Assembly: GCA_025361165.1 (NCBI GenBank)
Contig: JANYAU010000014.1
Location: 1 to 54,441 of the forward strand
DNA from: Betaproteobacteria bacterium
GTDB lineage: Bacteria; Pseudomonadota; Gammaproteobacteria; Burkholderiales; Thiobacteraceae
Direction: 5' to 3'
Length of the DNA stretch: 54,441 nucleotides
Part shown: positions 32,089-41,572 of the stretch, piece after piece
Numbering within the stretch: position 1 is the stretch's first letter
Layout of the letters: each line of letters opens with the position of its first letter
Program-made: the position numbers and the translations under genes
Notes under the pieces: model-generated
What the model saw: the letters and a program-made list of their open reading frames with translations, nothing else
Databases searched by the model: none
Told to the model about the DNA's origin: nothing

Positions 32089-33387
<1,299 letters not shown>

Positions 33388-33396
33388 GCAAATGCA

Positions 33397-33422
33397 GCAA
33401 GGCGGCCCACACGCCGCCTTGC
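33397..33422. terminator. Stem-loop between purA and csoR
   Basis: GCAAGGCGGC (33397-33406) and GCCGCCTTGC (33413-33422) form a perfect ten-pair stem with a six-base loop between two convergent genes. No T tract follows on either strand, so it is a candidate bidirectional terminator or RNA end-stabiliser, not a classical one. Confidence 0.5.
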
Positions 33423-33444
33423 AGACGGCTTGCTTCAAGCGGAT

Positions 33445-33741
33445 TTAACGCGCGAATTTCTTGACCACGGTGAGCAGTTCGCCAATCGCCGCATCGCCGG
33501 CTCCTGAGCGTATCGCGTCCTGAACACAGCCGCGTGTGTGGTGCTCCAACAAGTGCATGCCCATCGCGTCCAACGCCGCTTGGATGGCCGAAATCTGCGT
33601 CAAAATATCCACGCAATAACGATCTTGTTCGATCATCTTTGCCACACCGCGCACTTGTCCTTCGATGCGATTGATGCGGCGCGTGAGTCCCGCTTTGTCC
33701 GGCTGCACGACTTGTTTAGGCGAGGACTTGGTAGCCGGCAT
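33445..33741 (-). CDS. csoR: CsoR-type copper-sensing repressor
   Basis: This is a small all-helical repressor of the CsoR/RcnR family, 98 residues. The copper ligands of the CsoR subgroup are present as Cys43 (RYCVDIL), His68 and Cys72 (HHTRGC, spacing H-x3-C). The RcnR/FrmR fingerprints are absent, so Cu(I) is the likely effector. I chose the ATG at position 33741 on the reverse strand; it lies inside the end of copZ, with 26 bases of overlap. It is the last gene of copA-copZ-csoR, so the operon is probably autoregulated through the palindrome upstream of copA. Confidence 0.87.
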   Translation of the reverse strand: MPATKSSPKQVVQPDKAGLTRRINRIEGQVRGVAKMIEQDRYCVDILTQISAIQAALDAMGMHLLEHHTRGCVQDAIRSGAGDAAIGELLTVVKKFAR

Positions 33742-33925
33742 CTTGAATCGCCTCCTTGAATTGCGCGGGCTGCGTCTGGGCCGCGTCATAGGTGACGCTG
33801 ACTTTGCCGGTTTCCAATACTACGTCGACCTGGCTCACGCCGACAATCGGGCTGAGCACGCGTTTCACGCTGGCGACGCAACCCATGCAGGTCATGCCTT
33901 TGACGTCGAGGGTAATCGTTTCCAT
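33716..33925 (-). CDS. copZ: Copper chaperone, heavy-metal-associated domain
   Basis: This is a single HMA domain of 69 residues with the Cu(I)-binding loop GMTCMGC (Cys13 and Cys16), expected to carry Cu(I) to the CopA ATPase. The ATG at 33925 has a GGAGG nine bases upstream; an in-frame TTG at 33931 is too close to that site. It lies 53 bases downstream of copA and its end overlaps the csoR start. Confidence 0.9.
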   Translation of the reverse strand: METITLDVKGMTCMGCVASVKRVLSPIVGVSQVDVVLETGKVSVTYDAAQTQPAQFKEAIQDAGYQVLA

Positions 33926-33978
33926 GTTCAAATACCTCCGTGATTAAGTGATTGCAGTGATTGACCGTTTACTATTTA

Positions 33979-36378
33979 CTATTTTCCGTTTACGCCTGCG
34001 GGCTTCCAGCGTTTCAGCAACAGCGCATTGCTGACCACGGAGACCGAGCTCATTGCCATCGCCGCACCGGCGATTACCGGGTTCAATAGGCCCAGCGCCG
34101 CAAGCGGAATACCCAGCACGTTGTAGATGAAGGCGAAGAACAGGTTCTGGCGAATTTTTCTGAGTGTGGCGCGCGACAGCGAAATGGCATCAGCCACACT
34201 CATCAGGCTGTTGTGCATCAAGGTGACATCCGCCGCTTCGATAGCGATATCGGAACCACTGCTGATGGCGAAACCCACGTCCGCCGCCGACAGCGCGGGT
34301 GCATCGTTGATGCCGTCGCCCGCCATGCCGACCACCTTGCCCTGCGCTTTTTGGCGCGCGACTTCTTGTGCCTTGTCTTGCGGCATGACTTCAGCGACGA
34401 AGCGGGTAATGCCGGCTTGATCGGCGACGGCTTGGGCTGTCTGTGGATTGTCACCCGTCAGCATCACCACTTCGATATGCATTTGCTGCAAACGGCGTAC
34501 GGCCGCAGCGGAATCGTCGCGTATCCGGTCGGCGATCGCGATCAGTCCCAGAAAGCGCGTCCTTGTGCCCACGCCGATGACCGTCTTGCCTTGGCCCAGC
34601 AGTGCGCGCGCATCGGCTTCTATCAGCGGTATATTGAATGCCGCGAGAAAACTGAGCGAGCCAAGATAGACTTGCTCGCCATCGATGCTGGCCGAGACGC
34701 CTTTGCCGGCGATGGTGGTGAAATCACTAATGGCACGGATAGTCACACCCTGCGCTGCGGCATGCCGCAGAATCGCTTCCGCCAAGGGATGTTGCGATCC
34801 CTGTTCGAGCGCTGCCGCAGCCGCAAGCAAGGCATTTCCCGAGATGCCCGCACTGGGGAGCACATCGGTCACCGTCGGTTTGCCCTCGGTGAGGGTGCCG
34901 GTTTTGTCGACAATCAGCGTGGTGATTTTGTGCGCTTGTTCGAGCGCGCGCGCATCGCGCACCAGAATTCCAGTTTGCGCGCCGCGTCCGGTGCCGACCA
35001 TGATGGCGGTGGGCGTCGCGAGCCCCAAGGCGCAGGGGCAAGCAATGACCAGCACCGCCACGGCATTGATCAACGCGGCGGACAGGTCGCCGCCCAGCCA
35101 CCACCAGAGCACAAATGTGACGAGCGCAATACCCACCACGATGGGCACGAAGATGCCGGAGATGACATCCACCAGACGCTGGATTGGCGCCTTCGAGCCT
35201 TGCGCATCTTCGACTAGGCGCACGATATGGGCGAGTTGCGTATCCTTGCCGACGCCGGTAGCCCGCAGCTTCAACATACCATCGAGGTTTTGTGTGGCGG
35301 CATAGGCGCGGCTGCCCGGCTCCTTGCGACGCGGCATACTCTCGCCGGTGAGCATGGCTTCATTCACGCTGGAGCTGCCCTCTACCACTTCGCCATCGAC
35401 GGGAATACTTTCGCCCGCGCGTACGATGCAAATATCGCCTGCTTGCAGTTGCTCAATCGGCACATCCAGCACCTGGCCGTCGCGCTCGACGCGCGCCGTG
35501 CGCGGTTGCAGCTTGATCAGCGCTTCGATGGCGGCCGAGGTCTTACCCTTAGCGCGTGCCTCCAAGAGTTTGCCGAGCAAGACCAGTGTGATGACGGCGC
35601 TGGAGGCTTCGAAGTACACATGCAAATGCGTGAGACCGAACACGGTCACTACCAGGCTTAAAAGATAGGCCATAGTGGTGCCCAGCGCCACCAGCACATC
35701 CATATTCGCGCCGCCGCCGCGCAGGGCGTGATAAGCGCCAATGTAAAACCGCTTGCCGATCCAGAATTGCACCGGTGTGGCCAAGACCAGTTGTAACCAG
35801 CGTGGCAACCAATCTTGATGATCACCACTCAACATCGCGCCCATTTGTGCCAACAGCGGCAGCGTAAGCAGAGCCGATAGCCAAAACAGGCGGAATTCCT
35901 GGCGATAATGTGCGAGTTTGCGTTGGCGCTCGGCGTCACGTTCTTGTTCCGCCAATTCGTGCGCGCCGTAACCCGTTTTGCGGACGGCGGCGATGATCTG
36001 GGGCAGCGTTGTTTTGCCAAGCAAGTAGCGCACCGTGGCTTTTTCGGTGGCGAAATTCACGCTGGCGGTAACGCCCGGGAGTTGGTTTAGCGCGGTTTCA
36101 ATGCGGGTCGCACAGGCGGCGCAAGTCATGCCATCCAATGCTAAATCCAGCCGTTGCTCGGGGACTTGATAGCCGGCTTTTTCGATAATCGATACGATCT
36201 GATCCGGCGTGGTTTGGGCCGGATCGTAATCGACGCGCGCCTTTTCTGTGGCAAGGTTGATACTTGCGGTAATGCCGGATTTTTTGTTGAGACTATTTTC
36301 AATGCGCGTGGCGCACGCGGTGCAGGTCATGCCGGCAATGGGCAGATCAAGGCGTAGGCGATTGACGGATGGCTGCAT
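33979..36378 (-). CDS. copA: Cu(I)-exporting P1B-type ATPase
   Basis: This copper pump has 799 residues. Two N-terminal HMA domains carry GMTCTAC (near residue 16) and GMTCAAC (near 83). About eight membrane helices follow. The actuator TGES motif (MLTGESMPRR), the transmembrane CPC motif in IACPCALGLATP, the phosphorylation site DKTGT and the hinge GDGINDAPAL are all intact. The CPC metal site and two HMA domains indicate Cu(I) efflux (P1B-1). A clear promoter overlapping a large palindrome lies upstream, and AAAGG precedes the ATG. It begins the copA-copZ-csoR operon. Confidence 0.95.
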   Translation of the reverse strand: MQPSVNRLRLDLPIAGMTCTACATRIENSLNKKSGITASINLATEKARVDYDPAQTTPDQIVSIIEKAGYQVPEQRLDLALDGMTCAACATRIETALNQLPGVTASVNFATEKATVRYLLGKTTLPQIIAAVRKTGYGAHELAEQERDAERQRKLAHYRQEFRLFWLSALLTLPLLAQMGAMLSGDHQDWLPRWLQLVLATPVQFWIGKRFYIGAYHALRGGGANMDVLVALGTTMAYLLSLVVTVFGLTHLHVYFEASSAVITLVLLGKLLEARAKGKTSAAIEALIKLQPRTARVERDGQVLDVPIEQLQAGDICIVRAGESIPVDGEVVEGSSSVNEAMLTGESMPRRKEPGSRAYAATQNLDGMLKLRATGVGKDTQLAHIVRLVEDAQGSKAPIQRLVDVISGIFVPIVVGIALVTFVLWWWLGGDLSAALINAVAVLVIACPCALGLATPTAIMVGTGRGAQTGILVRDARALEQAHKITTLIVDKTGTLTEGKPTVTDVLPSAGISGNALLAAAAALEQGSQHPLAEAILRHAAAQGVTIRAISDFTTIAGKGVSASIDGEQVYLGSLSFLAAFNIPLIEADARALLGQGKTVIGVGTRTRFLGLIAIADRIRDDSAAAVRRLQQMHIEVVMLTGDNPQTAQAVADQAGITRFVAEVMPQDKAQEVARQKAQGKVVGMAGDGINDAPALSAADVGFAISSGSDIAIEAADVTLMHNSLMSVADAISLSRATLRKIRQNLFFAFIYNVLGIPLAALGLLNPVIAGAAMAMSSVSVVSNALLLKRWKPAGVNGK

Positions 36379-36402
36379 GGTTAGCCTTTTTAAGAAAGAC
36401 CC

Positions 36403-36431
36403 ATGCTAAGCGCCAAAAGCCCCCTTGTCAA
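36403..36431 (-). promoter_or_regulatory. copA promoter
   Basis: Read on the reverse strand, TTGACA (36431-36426) is followed by a 17-base spacer and TAGCAT (36408-36403). The -35 box is a perfect consensus and lies inside the downstream arm of the 41-bp palindrome, so a protein bound there would block RNA polymerase. Transcription would begin about 18-20 bases before the copA ATG. Confidence 0.8.
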
Positions 36432-36461
36432 TATACCCTGCCAGGGTATATTGACAAGGGG
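36421..36461. promoter_or_regulatory. 41-bp perfect palindrome, probable CsoR operator
   Basis: Two perfect 20-base arms (36421-36440 and 36442-36461) meet at a single central base. The core, TATACCCTG mirrored as CAGGGTATA, resembles known CsoR operators, which are G/C-tract palindromes of the TACCC...GGGTA type. The arms continue outwards to TTGTCA/TGACAA, so each end also makes a TTGACA box, one on each strand. The operon downstream encodes CsoR itself. Binding by CsoR is an inference from the motif and context. Confidence 0.75.
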
Positions 36462-36479
36462 CCGTTCTGAAACGGCCCC
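36458..36479 (-). terminator. GC-rich hairpin ending the upstream gene
   Basis: GGGGCCGTT (36458-36466) pairs with AACGGCCCC (36471-36479) around a CTGA loop. It lies seven bases after the stop of the glycine-zipper gene on the reverse strand and just before the copper operator. There is no long T run, so termination strength is uncertain. Confidence 0.5.
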
Positions 36480-36485
36480 CGCAGA

Positions 36486-37067
36486 CTATTGCCGAACGAT
36501 TCCACCGTTCTCGATTTTCACTTTCTCACCAACCCCCAAGCCAGGATCAGTATTCTGATGGAAGGTGCGGGTAGCACCGTCATGCATCCTCACCACGACA
36601 TTATAAGTTTGCGTTTTTTTGACCTTTTTCTCAACTTCGTTGCCGGCGTAGGCGCCGCCTGCCACGCCCGCCACCGTAGCGACAGTTTTGCCGTTGCCTT
36701 GGCCCACTTGGTTGCCTAGCAGACCGCCCAGCACGCCGCCAGTGACCATCCCGAGGCCCGAGCCTTTGCCTTCCACTTCCACTACATTGACCGATTGCAC
36801 GACGCCGCAATTGGCACAACCCATGCTGGACGCGCTATGCGTACTCTCAGCGGAGGCGATTTTAACGTGGCGCGTCGCCTTCTCATGTGTGGCTTTGTCA
36901 GCGGAATGTTGCGCCGCGAGTTTGGCTGCTTGAGCGGCATCGCTTTCTTCGGTATGCGCCTTGGGCAACCAGCCCATGATGGCGGCAGAGCCGATGAGAG
37001 CAAAAATCGTGACGGCGATACCGGCGATGACAATAATCGGATGGGTGCGAAACGCTTGTGTATTCAT
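36486..37067 (-). CDS. Glycine-zipper 2TM-domain membrane protein
   Basis: This protein has 193 residues. An N-terminal membrane helix (about 11-31) is followed by a Lys/Ala/His-rich stretch and a CANCG motif near residue 83. A glycine-zipper hairpin (about 102-145, GLGMVTGGVLGGLLGNQVG and a second glycine-rich segment) and a short beta domain (YNVVVRMHDGATRTFHQ) complete it. It resembles the SlyB/Rickettsia 17-kDa surface antigen group, but it has a membrane anchor and no lipobox. A strong AGGAGG precedes the ATG. Its neighbour copA has a separate promoter, so a link to copper is not shown; the CxxC could bind metal. Confidence 0.75.
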   Translation of the reverse strand: MNTQAFRTHPIIVIAGIAVTIFALIGSAAIMGWLPKAHTEESDAAQAAKLAAQHSADKATHEKATRHVKIASAESTHSASSMGCANCGVVQSVNVVEVEGKGSGLGMVTGGVLGGLLGNQVGQGNGKTVATVAGVAGGAYAGNEVEKKVKKTQTYNVVVRMHDGATRTFHQNTDPGLGVGEKVKIENGGIVRQ

Positions 37068-37220
37068 TTAAAGTATCCTCCTGAAAAACATTAGGTTTAT
37101 GACTATAACCCCAGATGAAATTAACGCAGGGTGTATTTAATCGTTTACCGAGGATGTCTTTAATAAATAAATTGTAATCTTAGGGGGCGCTTTCGTGTAG
37201 CAAAACATTGCGGACGCTAT

Positions 37221-38723
37221 TTACGCTTCCGGCCGCATATGCGGGAACAGAATGACATCCCGGATATTAGTGCTATCGGTGAGCAACATCACAAAACGGT
37301 CGATGCCGATGCCCTCGCCGGCGGTCGGCGGCAGACCGTATTCCAAGGCGCGGATGTAGTCGGCGTCGTAGTGCATGGCTTCGGCATCACCCGCTTCTTT
37401 TTGCCGGACTTGATCCATGAAACGCTCGGCTTGATCTTCCGGGTCATTCAATTCTGAGAAGCCGTTGGCGAGCTCGCGGCCGGCGATGAACAGCTCGAAA
37501 CGTTCGGTAATCTCCGGCTGCTTATCGCTGCGCCGCGCCAAGGGCGAAGTCTCTGCCGGGTAGTCGATGATGAAGGTGGGATCGAACAATAAGTGCTCGG
37601 TCGTTTCCTCGAATAGGGTCGTTTGCAGGCCGCCGAGGCCGTCACCTTTACGGTATTCGATTTGGTGTTGTTCGAAATAACCGATCAGAAATTGCCGCTC
37701 GTTAAGCTGTGCCAAGGTGAATGCGGGATGGTAGTGCACGACTGCCTGCACCATGCTCATGCGCGCGAACGGCTTGGAGAAATCGATGACGCGTCCTTGG
37801 TAGTTAATCAGCGTCGTGCCCAACACCTCCTGGCAAATGTAGCTGAACATCTGCTCGGTTAAGGTCATGAGGTAATGATAATCGCGATACGCCACATAAA
37901 ATTCGAGCATGGTGAATTCGGGATTATGCCGCGTCGAAATGCCTTCGTTGCGGAAGTTGCGATTGATCTCAAATACCTTCTCGAAGCCGCCCACCACCAA
38001 GCGTTTCAAATACAACTCCGGTGCGATGCGCAGGAACAATGCCATGTCCAGCGCATTGTGGTGCGTGGCGAACGGACGCGCGCTAGCGCCGCCGGGGATG
38101 GGGTGCATCATCGGCGTTTCCACTTCCAGGAAACGCTGGTTCATCAAAAAGCTGCGAAACGCCTGAATGATTTTTGAACGCCGCACGAATGTCAGCCGCG
38201 TTTCCTCATTCATCATGAGATCGACGTAGCGCTGGCGATATTTCACTTCTTGGTCGGTGAGGCCGTGCCACTTATCTGGCAGCGGGCGCAGGGCTTTAGT
38301 CAGCAGCCGGATTGAGGTGGCGCGCACCGACAGCTCGCCCTTGTTGGTTTTGAACAGCGTGCCGCGCACGCCGACGATATCGCCCAAATCGAAATGCTTG
38401 AACGCCTCATGCGAAGTAGCACCGGTGTGGTCGTCGGTGATATACACCTGCAGGCGGCCGCTCATGTCTTGCAGCGTGGCGAAGCTGGCTTTACCCATCA
38501 GGCGCTTCAACATCATGCGCCCGGCCACGACTACGGCGATGTTTTGCGCTTCGAGTTCGTCCTTCGGCAAATCCTCGTACTGCTCATGCAGCACTTCCGC
38601 CAAGTGTTCGCGCTGGAAATCGTTGGGGAAGGGGATGCCTTGCGTGCGCAAGGCGGCAAGCTTGGCGCGGCGCTCGGCGATGATTTGGTTTTCGTCTTGA
38701 GGTAGGTCTTGTGGGTCGGTCAT
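37221..38723 (-). CDS. lysS: Lysyl-tRNA synthetase, class II
   Basis: This enzyme charges tRNA-Lys. An N-terminal OB-fold anticodon-binding domain (about residues 65-170, [23 protein letters not shown]) precedes the class II core, with motif 2 ([24 protein letters not shown]) near 260 and motif 3 ([24 protein letters not shown]) at the end. The length of 500 residues is usual. In E. coli and many proteobacteria it follows prfB directly; here the two are separated by a 4.2-kb accessory island. Confidence 0.96.
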   Translation of the reverse strand: MTDPQDLPQDENQIIAERRAKLAALRTQGIPFPNDFQREHLAEVLHEQYEDLPKDELEAQNIAVVVAGRMMLKRLMGKASFATLQDMSGRLQVYITDDHTGATSHEAFKHFDLGDIVGVRGTLFKTNKGELSVRATSIRLLTKALRPLPDKWHGLTDQEVKYRQRYVDLMMNEETRLTFVRRSKIIQAFRSFLMNQRFLEVETPMMHPIPGGASARPFATHHNALDMALFLRIAPELYLKRLVVGGFEKVFEINRNFRNEGISTRHNPEFTMLEFYVAYRDYHYLMTLTEQMFSYICQEVLGTTLINYQGRVIDFSKPFARMSMVQAVVHYHPAFTLAQLNERQFLIGYFEQHQIEYRKGDGLGGLQTTLFEETTEHLLFDPTFIIDYPAETSPLARRSDKQPEITERFELFIAGRELANGFSELNDPEDQAERFMDQVRQKEAGDAEAMHYDADYIRALEYGLPPTAGEGIGIDRFVMLLTDSTNIRDVILFPHMRPEA

Positions 38724-38730
38724 GAGGGGC

Positions 38731-39174
38731 TCAGTTAAAAAAAGTGGTGGTGCTTAGACCAAGCTGGTTTGCCGCTTGGGCCATGATTTTATCCGCAGTG
38801 GCAATCGTGGTGGCATGTGCGGATTGTGCGGCGGCTAAGTGTAGCGCGTCCAGCGTACGCAAGGATAAAGGAGAAACAGCATCCAACAAATAGGTTGCTT
38901 GCGCATAGAGCCCCTCATGCAGGGCATGCACACGATAGGCGCCGCTCGCTAAGTGGCGCGCAAACTCCGCCCGTGCCATCTGATGATACGCGTCGTCAAA
39001 CGCGCCGCTGCGCCATCTGCGATTCATCGCGCAGTGCCACTCCAGAATACTCAGGCTGCTGATCAAAGGGTGGGTGAGGGTGTCGATGAATTTCTCGACT
39101 TCTTCCGACAGCGGCTCAGCGACATACAGCTTGATCAGCGCGCTGGTATCGACATAGCAATCAGTCACGGGCAT
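38731..39174 (-). CDS. PIN-domain toxin (VapC-like)
   Basis: This is a probable toxin RNase of a type II toxin-antitoxin pair, 147 residues. The PIN acidic residues are visible: Asp9 ([11 protein letters not shown]), a Glu near 45 (SILEWHCA), and the Asp residues in [11 protein letters not shown] and TADKIM. Its start lies within the end of the antitoxin gene (14-base overlap), the usual coupled arrangement. It is seven bases upstream of lysS on the same strand, so some read-through into lysS is possible. Confidence 0.85.
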   Translation of the reverse strand: MPVTDCYVDTSALIKLYVAEPLSEEVEKFIDTLTHPLISSLSILEWHCAMNRRWRSGAFDDAYHQMARAEFARHLASGAYRVHALHEGLYAQATYLLDAVSPLSLRTLDALHLAAAQSAHATTIATADKIMAQAANQLGLSTTTFFN

Positions 39175-39400
39175 CGCGATCTTCTCGAATCAATACTTCG
39201 CTGCCGATTGCTTGGCGGGGCATTTTATCCCGCAGCCATTTGAGCGATGGCAGGTGTAGCGTGCCACTTTCCTGAGCAATGGGCAGCACGCGCGCAATGG
39301 GTTTGCCGTGGCGCGTCAGAATTACTTCACCTTCTCTGGCTAGCAACTCGTCCAGATGGGCAAGCTCTTGGCGTATTTCACGAATATTTAAGTTTTTCAT
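39161..39400 (-). CDS. Phd/YefM-type antitoxin
   Basis: This 79-residue protein has the N-terminal fold of Phd/YefM DNA-binding antitoxins (NIREIRQELAHLDELLAREGEVILTRHGKPIARVLP). The C-terminal part would neutralise the PIN toxin encoded next. I chose the ATG at 39400 on the reverse strand; an upstream in-frame start at 39427 has no support. The shared upstream region holds palindromes that could serve for autoregulation. Confidence 0.82.
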   Translation of the reverse strand: MKNLNIREIRQELAHLDELLAREGEVILTRHGKPIARVLPIAQESGTLHLPSLKWLRDKMPRQAIGSEVLIREDRDARD

Positions 39401-39570
39401 GCGCCTACCTATTAATGTGCAACACATTTAATGTTGTGTCACAAGTCATATTGTAAGGCAATAAGCACTAATAATGAAGTAGGCATGTCGCGCGAATATC
39501 AGTGGCTTGGACTTGTGTTTATACTGTAAATTGTTATAACATAGTTATCACATAATATCCGGAGAAAGCC
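39401..39570. promoter_or_regulatory. Divergent promoter region of two toxin-antitoxin pairs
   Basis: This 170-base gap separates a - strand pair from a + strand pair. For the left pair, TTCATT (39478-39473), 17 bases and TACAAT (39455-39450) form a candidate promoter, and ACATTTAATGT (39424-39434) is a palindrome just downstream of it. For the right pair, TTGTGT (39513-39518) and TATAAC (39535-39540) form a weaker promoter, overlapped by the palindrome TGTTATAACA (39532-39541). Both palindromes are where antitoxin autorepression would be expected. Confidence 0.5.
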
Positions 39571-39807
39571 ATGCGTACAAGTATAAGAAAAGTGGGTAAT
39601 TCCCGTGGGGTCATCATTCCCGCAGCGTTACTGGCCGCCTGCGAAATGGGCAACGAAGTGGACATAAGGCTGGAGGGCAAAAATCTGGTGATTGCTTCAG
39701 TCAAGTCTCCCCGTGCTGACTGGTTTGAGGGCTATAAGCCTGAAGTTGATTCCGAGCCGCTTGCTGTGCTGCCTGCGGATGAAGGCAGCGAGGAGTGGGT
39801 GTGGTAA
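39571..39807 (+). CDS. MazE/PemI-type AbrB-fold antitoxin
   Basis: This 78-residue protein begins with the swapped-hairpin AbrB DNA-binding domain typical of MazE antitoxins (IRKVGNSRGVIIPAALLAACEMGNEVDIRLEGKNLVI). Its acidic C-terminus (ADEGSEEWVW) would bind the toxin. GGAG lies seven bases before the ATG. It overlaps the toxin gene. Confidence 0.87.
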   Translation: MRTSIRKVGNSRGVIIPAALLAACEMGNEVDIRLEGKNLVIASVKSPRADWFEGYKPEVDSEPLAVLPADEGSEEWVW

Positions 39808-40112
39808 AGCGTGGCGAAGTGTATTGGGTCAATCTTGATCCGACCATCGGCACCGAAATTAAAAAAACACGCCCGGCATTGGTGGTCTCGCCCGATGACC
39901 TAAACGCTGCGTTACCGCGTGTCATTATCGCGCCACTAACCAGCCAGGGGCAGTCGCTTGGCTGTCGGCCCAAGGTGAAATTCGCGGGTAAGTCAGCACG
40001 CATTCTGCTTGATCAATTGCGTTCGGTAGACAAACGGCGTCTGGCTGGAAAAATGGGAGAAATTGACCTGGCGAAGTGGCATCCTGTTTTGCTTGAAATG
40101 CTGGCGGAATGA
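39801..40112 (+). CDS. MazF/PemK-type endoribonuclease toxin
   Basis: This 103-residue protein has the MazF/PemK fold: VKRGEVYWVNLDPTIGTEIKKTRPALVVSPDDLN at the N-terminus, an APLTSQG segment and a final helix (WHPVLLEMLAE). The arginine of KKTRPALV and the serine/threonine of PLTSQ match the active-site region. I chose the GTG at 39801 after GAGGAGT; it overlaps the antitoxin stop. An earlier GTG at 39795 has no ribosome binding site. It is likely intact. Confidence 0.87.
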   Translation: MVKRGEVYWVNLDPTIGTEIKKTRPALVVSPDDLNAALPRVIIAPLTSQGQSLGCRPKVKFAGKSARILLDQLRSVDKRRLAGKMGEIDLAKWHPVLLEMLAE

Positions 40113-40139
40113 AATGCTTCAAAATCAGTAAAGCTTAGT

Positions 40140-40170
40140 TTCAGTTGTCGACAAATTGTAGACAACTGAA
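40140..40170. repeat. 10-bp inverted repeat after the MazEF-like pair
   Basis: TTCAGTTGTC (40140-40149) and GACAACTGAA (40161-40170) are perfect arms around an 11-base loop, which itself begins with a further GACAA. It lies 28 bases after the toxin stop, between the toxin and the methyltransferase remnant. It could be a terminator without T tract or a trace of a recombination boundary. Confidence 0.5.
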
Positions 40171-40224
40171 GACCAGCGGTTTTCTCAGCCCACGGGCCGA
40201 CGACTTGAATGAAGACGCAGCGCC

Positions 40225-40537
40225 TCAAACCAGTATTTCGCCTTCCTTGCCTACCACCTTGCCCGGTCATTCGCGAATGACCGGGCTGTTCACGTTGTCG
40301 TTGTAAGCCCATTCCTCGTTGCCCGTTTTGTACGGCGGATCAATGTAGATGCTTCACCTGTCCGGCGTAGTAGAGCAGCAGCGCTTTGAGCGCGACCAGG
40401 TTGTCGCCCCGCACAATCAGATTGCCCTCACCCGGATTGCCGCAAGATAGTTCGGGTACATCCTTGAGTAAATGAAAAGGCACTTGTTGGAGATGATTCA
40501 CCACGGCCTCTTTTCCAATCCAGTTCAGCGTCGGCAT
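40225..40537 (-). pseudogene. Decayed type III/Mod-like DNA methyltransferase, N-terminal remnant
   Basis: The reverse strand from 40537 encodes MPTLNWIGKEAVVNHLQQ, a well-known start of Mod-type site-specific DNA methyltransferases, and continues with GNLIVRGDNLVALKALL. At about 40350 a two-base loss shifts the frame. In the new frame the catalytic DPPY motif appears (YIDPPYKTGNEEWAYNDN, GAT at 40341). A nonsense codon follows in the conserved REW (stop at 40269), and then GKVVGKEGEILV before another stop at 40227. The remaining several hundred codons are gone. This is a dead gene marking a former restriction-modification locus. Confidence 0.85.
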
Positions 40538-40944
40538 AGTGTTCTAATTTTCTCGGTCATTGGTTTAGGCAATGAGATTGTAAGTGTTAGTTAGCTGTTG
40601 ACCCCAACCATGCACTTGGCCGACTGCTCCAGAAAACAGCGCGCGTGACCACGGACGGTTTATTGCGAAGCACCTTGGCTAATCTGCCTTTTACATGCTG
40701 CATTATCCCTCCCTGTGTCAACTTACGTTACAAATGTGCCAATCGGCCCAAAGGGTGCGAAGTTCGTAAGGTGCGATAAGCTCTAATGGATTCCGATTTT
40801 CTATGCGCTGAAGCGGCATGAAAGATGGTATGCGTGGTGCACGCGGCATTGTACCAATGCGCCCTACGCTCGCTGTCGCACAACCCATGCAGACGCCGGA
40901 ACCAGCGGCACGAACAAGTGCAAAGAATTCAGGCGTGGCCGTGC
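40538..40944. other. Intergenic stretch with one doubtful small frame
   Basis: These 407 bases lie between the methyltransferase remnant and a PIN toxin. On the reverse strand a 38-codon frame (40703-40587) begins MQHVKGRLAKVLRNK and has a strong AGGGAGGG before its ATG. A second frame in the same stretch reads RALFSGAVGQVHGWGQQL, which hints at a frameshifted remnant of an older gene. I recognise neither. No convincing feature is seen on the + strand. Confidence 0.3.
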
Positions 40945-41343
40945 TCACCAAATCGCTTTGTCGCAATGCTTGCGTATCAGGCGATCCTTACTCACCAGTG
41001 CCGCATCTGCAATCATGGCATGGGCAACGATCATGCGATCGAACGGGTCGCGCGTCCAGGTTAGCGCACCGGCTATTTTCATTACCTGGGCTAGCGACAC
41101 ATCAGCCACACTCAGGCCTATATCCTTGGCCAGCGCATCCAGCACATAACTGGCCTCGCGGCTGATGCGGCCAATTTCGTGCAAATAGGTTAGCTCGAGT
41201 TGCACCACGGGAGAAACCTGCAACAAGCCCGATTCAATCGTCTGCAATGATGCTGCGGTCAGTAATTCCGAGCGGCCTTCGTACAGCCAGCAAACGATAT
41301 GTGTATCGAGATGGACTAACGCAGATTTTGTGGTTCGCGCCAT
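40945..41343 (-). CDS. PIN-domain toxin (VapC-like), second copy type
   Basis: This 132-residue PIN protein is a probable toxin RNase. It shows the acidic residues in HLDTHIVCWLY (Asp13), LELTYLHEIGRI, and TRDPFDRMIVAHAMIADAALVSKD. The short length and the TRDPFDR motif match the PIN subgroup found with YefM-like antitoxins and differ from the toxin at 38.7 kb, so the two are not recent duplicates. It overlaps its antitoxin gene by 28 bases. Confidence 0.85.
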   Translation of the reverse strand: MARTTKSALVHLDTHIVCWLYEGRSELLTAASLQTIESGLLQVSPVVQLELTYLHEIGRISREASYVLDALAKDIGLSVADVSLAQVMKIAGALTWTRDPFDRMIVAHAMIADAALVSKDRLIRKHCDKAIW

Positions 41344-41558
41344 TCCCCGACCTTTGCCGCGTGCAGCGATTCAGCATCGCCCGTGATCAGTTTTCTACGT
41401 TTCAATTTCAAACTTTTCGATTTATTTAATTCGACTGCCGGACTGAGCAACAGCACCTTGCCATTGCGTTCAATGCTAACCGGCTGGCCTGTCAGCAAGA
41501 CTTCATCGGCGATCTGAAAAATTTGTTGGCGCAAAGTGGTTAGGGTGAGTTTTTTCAT
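41316..41558 (-). CDS. Antitoxin partner of the PIN toxin
   Basis: This 80-residue protein has a Phd/YefM-like N-terminus (MKKLTLTTLRQQIFQIADEVLLTGQPVSIERNGKVLLLSP) and a basic middle (KSKSLKLKRRKL). GGAGGG lies five bases before the ATG. Upstream, an inverted repeat brackets the -10 box of a strong promoter, as expected for an autorepressing antitoxin. Confidence 0.8.
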   Translation of the reverse strand: MKKLTLTTLRQQIFQIADEVLLTGQPVSIERNGKVLLLSPAVELNKSKSLKLKRRKLITGDAESLHAAKVGEWREPQNLR

Positions 41559-41572
41559 GGCATCCCTCCATT

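Noticed and set aside
34213-35217. 334-codon + strand frame opposite copA
   Set aside because: copA carries all P-type ATPase motifs on the other strand; the + frame has a composition typical of an antisense shadow.
36451-36456. + strand TTGACA in the copper palindrome as a second promoter
   Set aside because: It follows automatically from the palindrome, has no -10 partner I could see, and faces a hairpin and the end of a convergent gene.
40718-40966. 82-codon frame after the second PIN toxin
   Set aside because: It overlaps the toxin end, lacks a ribosome binding site and recognisable domain; too weak to call a gene.
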